Below, piece after piece: positions 6,192 to 8,541 of a stretch of DNA of 8,541 nucleotides. The translations under genes and the position numbers were made by a program. How positions within the stretch are numbered: position 1 is the stretch's first letter; every line of letters starts with the position of its first letter. The stretch is from Clostridia bacterium (GTDB lineage Bacteria > Bacillota > Sulfobacillia > SLMV01). The notes beneath the pieces are model-generated. The model did not search any database and had not been told where the DNA came from. It was given only the letters and a program-made list of their open reading frames with translations. Location of the stretch: contig PWGR01000309.1 of the NCBI GenBank assembly GCA_003554565.1, positions 1 through 8,541 of the forward strand, in the 5' to 3' direction.

Positions 6192-6220
6192 TGCGGCACA
6201 GGCTGACCAACAGATGAGAA

Positions 6221-6261
6221 GCCTCATGCGGGAGGGAGCTCCGGTTCCTCCCGCGTGAGGC
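6221..6261 (+). repeat. Very stable intercistronic stem-loop between binding protein and permease genes
   Basis: Positions 6221-6235 pair with 6247-6261 over 15 bp, with one T·G wobble and no gaps (GCCTCATGCGGGAGG against CCTCCCGCGTGAGGC). Two more pairs (one G·U) can extend it inward. No T-run follows (cggaaaagga), so it is not a normal Rho-independent terminator. In other importers such as malE-malF, hairpins at this place protect the upstream message from 3' exonucleases and keep binding protein in excess over permease. That role is inferred here. The first permease Shine-Dalgarno begins 13 bases after it. Confidence 0.7.
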
Positions 6262-6286
6262 GGAAAAGGATACGAGGGAGATCAGG

Positions 6287-7207
6287 ATGACGACGTACAT
6301 TATGAAGCGGGTACTGAGCATAATACCGACCATGCTGGGCGTGGCCGTGCTGGTCTTTCTGATGGTCCATATGATTCCCGGCGATCCGGCCAGGGCGATT
6401 GGTGGCCTGGAGGCAGATGCGGCACAGCTGGAGGCCATCAGGCAGGACCTCGGCCTGCATGAGCCGCTTCACATCCAGTTTTTCGATTTTGTCACCGGAG
6501 CACTGCGTGGAGACTTTGGCCGATCATTCAGTACCGGTGTACCGGTGACGCAGGAAATATTCTCACGCATGCCCCATACTTTCAAGCTGGCCCTGGCTGG
6601 AATCAGCCTCTCTGTCGTCATAGGACTCACAGCCGGGGTAGTTGCCGCACAGCATCACCAGCGTCCCCTGGACAACATCGTTATGGTGGCTGCCATGTTC
6701 GGTGTGAGTATGCCCAGCTTTTGGTTTGGGCTGATGCTTATAGTCATATTTGCCGTGACTTTGGGGTGGTTTCCTACCAGTGGTTCCGGGTCGCCGAGCC
6801 ACCTGGTACTGCCGGCCATGGCTCTCGGCATCAGGGCAGCGGCCATCCTCGCCCGGCTCACGCGTTCATCCATGCTTGATGTGATGAAATCGGACTTTGT
6901 GCGCACCGCGCGCGGCAAGGGCCTGAGTGAATCCGTCATAACCTTGAAGCACGTTCTCCGGAACTCGTTAATTCCTGTTGTAACAATTGTGGGCCTGCAG
7001 TTTGGCGCGCTTCTGGCCGGCACGGTGATAATTGAACAGGTCTTTGCCTGGCCCGGCATTGGCAGGCTCCTGATCCGATCGCTCATGGCCCGGGATTTCC
7101 CAATGGTTCAGGGTACAATACTCTACATTGCGCTGGCATTTGTCCTGGTGAATCTGGTAGTTGACTTGTTCTACTCGGTCCTGGATCCGAGGATCCAGTA
7201 CAACTGA
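6287..7207 (+). CDS. ABC transporter permease, DppB/OppB family
   Basis: Integral inner-membrane subunit forming half of the translocation channel of a peptide/nickel-type importer. The 306 residues open with the family pattern MTTYIMKRVLSIIPTMLGVAVLVF and MIPGDPA (29-35), followed by a large external loop with LGLHEPL (55-61) and GDFGRS (75-80). Six hydrophobic segments lie at about 10-29, 101-123, 132-160, 173-191, 230-250 and 276-298. The cytoplasmic EAA loop, which contacts the ATPase, is at 203-230 (DFVRTARGKGLSES..., conserved G212). The C-terminus DPRIQYN is typical. GAGGGAG at 6274-6280 precedes the ATG. It is 95 bases after the binding-protein gene, separated by the stem-loop at 6221-6261, and 15 bases before the second permease gene, so the three form one operon. 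Confidence 0.95.
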   Translation: MTTYIMKRVLSIIPTMLGVAVLVFLMVHMIPGDPARAIGGLEADAAQLEAIRQDLGLHEPLHIQFFDFVTGALRGDFGRSFSTGVPVTQEIFSRMPHTFKLALAGISLSVVIGLTAGVVAAQHHQRPLDNIVMVAAMFGVSMPSFWFGLMLIVIFAVTLGWFPTSGSGSPSHLVLPAMALGIRAAAILARLTRSSMLDVMKSDFVRTARGKGLSESVITLKHVLRNSLIPVVTIVGLQFGALLAGTVIIEQVFAWPGIGRLLIRSLMARDFPMVQGTILYIALAFVLVNLVVDLFYSVLDPRIQYN

Positions 7208-7222
7208 TGAGGGTGATGCCCT

Positions 7223-8125
7223 ATGACCATGGAAGGAAATGAGGATTACCAACAGGGAGATCAGGCCGCACCTGATGCGGTGCGAGAATACTCTCCCGCC
7301 AAACACGTGCTGAGGGTTTTTCTGCGGAATCGGGGAGCGACTGTGGGATTGATCATCCTTCTCGTGCTCATATGTATGGCGGTAGCTGCTCCCCTGCTCG
7401 CCCCGTATGACCCCTTCGAGATCAGTGAGAATCTGATGGAACCGCCCTCGGGCGATCACCTCATGGGGACTGATCCCCTGGGCCGGGATCTTATGAGCAT
7501 GATCATTTTCGGCAGCAGGATCTCGCTTCAAGTCGGCCTTATCGCGGTCGGCATAGCCACCGTGGTCGGAACGGTTTTCGGTCTGGTGGCCGGTTACATG
7601 GAGGGCTGGGTGGACAATGTCATAATGCGGTTCATGGACATTCTCCTCGCATTTCCGGGAATTCTGCTCGCCCTGGTAATAATTGCGGTCCTGGGCTCAG
7701 GGCTATTTAATGTGATGATAGCCCTCGGGATTGCGGCCATTCCCACCTATACCAGGCTGGTGCGCGGCAGTACACTATCGGCAAAACAGAACGAGTACGT
7801 GATGGCCGCGCAGGCGCAGGGGGCGAACCTGAGCAGGCTTCTCTTCAAGCACATCCTGCCCAATGTGATGGCCCCGATAATCGTAAACGCGACGCTGGGG
7901 GTGGCCGGGGCCATACTGGCCAGTGCCGGGTTGAGCTTCATCGGGCTGGGTCCCTCGCCACCGACGGCGGAATGGGGGGCCATCCTGGCCCAGTCCCGCC
8001 AGTACATCCGACGCGCCTGGTGGCTGGTCACCTTTCCCGGGATGGCCATAACGCTGACTGTCCTGTCCATAAACATGGTCGGCGATGGACTGCGGGATGC
8101 GTTGGACCCGCAGCTGAAAGAGTGA
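7223..8125 (+). CDS. ABC transporter permease, DppC/OppC family
   Basis: Second channel-forming membrane subunit, expected to pair with the DppB-type permease encoded just upstream. The 300 residues have a hydrophilic N-terminal tail (1-35), a first membrane segment at about 40-60, and the family motif HLMGTDPLGRDLMS (79-92) with SRISL (98-102). More hydrophobic segments lie at about 103-124, 136-158, 160-178, 214-240 and 268-285. The EAA loop is at 191-218 (EYVMAAQAQGANLS..., G200), and GLGPSPPTAEWGAIL (241-255) is characteristic of DppC/OppC. The ATG at 7223 has GAGGGTGA at 7209-7216; the ATG at 7229 is a less likely alternative. The gap to the upstream permease is 15 bases. The ATPase genes that often follow are absent from the remaining 416 bases. 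Confidence 0.95.
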   Translation: MTMEGNEDYQQGDQAAPDAVREYSPAKHVLRVFLRNRGATVGLIILLVLICMAVAAPLLAPYDPFEISENLMEPPSGDHLMGTDPLGRDLMSMIIFGSRISLQVGLIAVGIATVVGTVFGLVAGYMEGWVDNVIMRFMDILLAFPGILLALVIIAVLGSGLFNVMIALGIAAIPTYTRLVRGSTLSAKQNEYVMAAQAQGANLSRLLFKHILPNVMAPIIVNATLGVAGAILASAGLSFIGLGPSPPTAEWGAILAQSRQYIRRAWWLVTFPGMAITLTVLSINMVGDGLRDALDPQLKE

Positions 8126-8335
8126 GACGCCTGCTCTCATCTGACTGTCAGCTGCATCTGGCTTGACTGAACTCCGGTGGTGCGCAGTTTCGTGGTCAGG
8201 ATCTCACCCGGGCAGCCCATCCCCAGGGCCGGGAGCAGGAGCTTTACTGTTGTCTCAATTGTTCTGTCAGCCGACGAAGCTAGACCCGCCTGGATGATAT
8301 TGCGCCCCAACGGCGGAGATGAAAATTGCCATTAT

Positions 8336-8437
8336 CCGATCCCGGAGGGGTGATTGACCTCGCCGACCTTCCATTTTTATTTGATGTTGTGCCTGTCGAA
8401 TGTAAGGCCGCCCGCCACTGCGATTTGACGGGATCGG
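8336..8437. repeat. 9-bp perfect inverted repeat
   Basis: CCGATCCCG (8336-8344) and CGGGATCGG (8429-8437) are exact reverse complements with 84 bases between them. The second copy lies in a TTGAC-rich patch (TTGACG 8425-8430, TTGACC 8443-8448). The arms could be two sites for one DNA-binding protein or the base of a long RNA hairpin. The arms are short, so chance is possible. Confidence 0.3.
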
Positions 8438-8475
8438 GTCGTTTGACCTGGCTGACGGCCATACTCAAAGCTTTA

Positions 8476-8502
8476 TTGCAATGCATCGCGCTGTGCCATA
8501 AT
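8476..8502 (+). promoter_or_regulatory. Candidate extended -10 promoter facing out of the window
   Basis: CATAAT (8497-8502) matches five of six consensus -10 bases and is preceded by TG with one base between (TGcCATAAT), the extended -10 form. TTGCAA at 8476-8481 is a weak -35 with a short 15-base spacer. Transcription would start near 8509 and run off the window's right edge, so the gene served is not visible. Confidence 0.4.
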
Positions 8503-8541
8503 GGACAGAGGAGCAAGCTCAACTGCAAGATTCATGGCAAG

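Larger units (their letters stand above)
8126..8541. other. Non-coding tail with no recognised gene
   Basis: No frame on either strand gives a recognisable protein. The longest open frame (minus strand, 8280-8528) has no Shine-Dalgarno and no family motif. The permease stop codon sits in a weak 5-bp hairpin (TGAGA 8123-8127 with TCTCA 8135-8139) with no T-run, so no terminator is evident there. A T-rich run at 8374-8382 follows only weak pairings. The segment holds a 9-bp inverted repeat and a candidate rightward promoter, listed separately. An ATPase gene or another operon may begin beyond the edge. Confidence 0.5.

Noticed and set aside
8344..8382. GC-rich patch followed by a T-run as a terminator for the permease operon
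   Set aside because: The best stem is about 5 bp with a wobble, and the T-run starts about 12 bases after it, too far for intrinsic termination.
8280..8528. 82-codon minus-strand open frame in the 3' tail
   Set aside because: It has no ribosome site, no family motif and low-complexity composition, and its frame overlaps the repeat and promoter-like elements.
1..8541. CRISPR array, tRNA or rRNA gene, insertion sequence, phage or toxin-antitoxin genes
   Set aside because: No regularly spaced repeats, cloverleaf or rRNA-like segment, transposase motifs or terminal repeats were seen on reading both strands.

Overview
This window looks like a chromosomal stretch from a moderately GC-rich bacterium, probably of the Bacillota (Firmicutes). 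The reasons are strong GGAGG-type Shine-Dalgarno sites, the gene order thrS – infC – rpmI – rplT – SpoU-family methyltransferase, and an infC leader laid out like the Firmicutes L20 autoregulatory leader. The proteins are rich in Asp and Glu. By hand count the exported binding protein has about 124 D+E against about 33 K+R, with only 7 Lys in 548 residues, which suggests a halophile or haloalkaliphile. The species cannot be named from this sequence.

Layout. (1) 1-1945: threonyl-tRNA synthetase (thrS), cut at its 5' end by the window edge. (2) 1946-2207: a σA-type promoter with an extended -10, then a leader RNA of about 165 nt with mutually exclusive 11-bp and 10-bp pairings. (3) 2208-3334: infC, rpmI and rplT, encoding IF-3, L35 and L20. 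(4) 3327-4175: a SpoU/TrmH-type RNA 2'-O-methyltransferase overlapping the end of rplT, closed by a probable terminator that folds over its stop codon. (5) 4176-4544: an AT-richer gap with a near-consensus promoter and a structured leader. (6) 4545-8125: a lipoprotein substrate-binding protein and two permeases of a peptide/nickel-type (Dpp/Opp) ABC importer, with a very stable hairpin between the binding protein and the first permease. (7) 8126-8541: no recognisable gene, but a possible promoter facing out of the window.

How the parts work together. The first block is translation machinery, in which L20 probably regulates its own operon through the leader. infC may also be self-regulated by IF-3, because its Shine-Dalgarno is correctly spaced for an in-frame ATA codon (2214) and not for the GTG at 2208. 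The second block is an importer. Its binding protein would be lipid-anchored outside the membrane and made in excess over the permeases, with the 6221-6261 hairpin probably protecting the upstream part of the mRNA. The ATPase genes that usually follow are not in the window. I found no clearly new multi-gene system. The most interesting items are regulatory: the infC start codon, the infC leader, the ABC-operon leader with a possible anti-Shine-Dalgarno, and the intercistronic hairpin.
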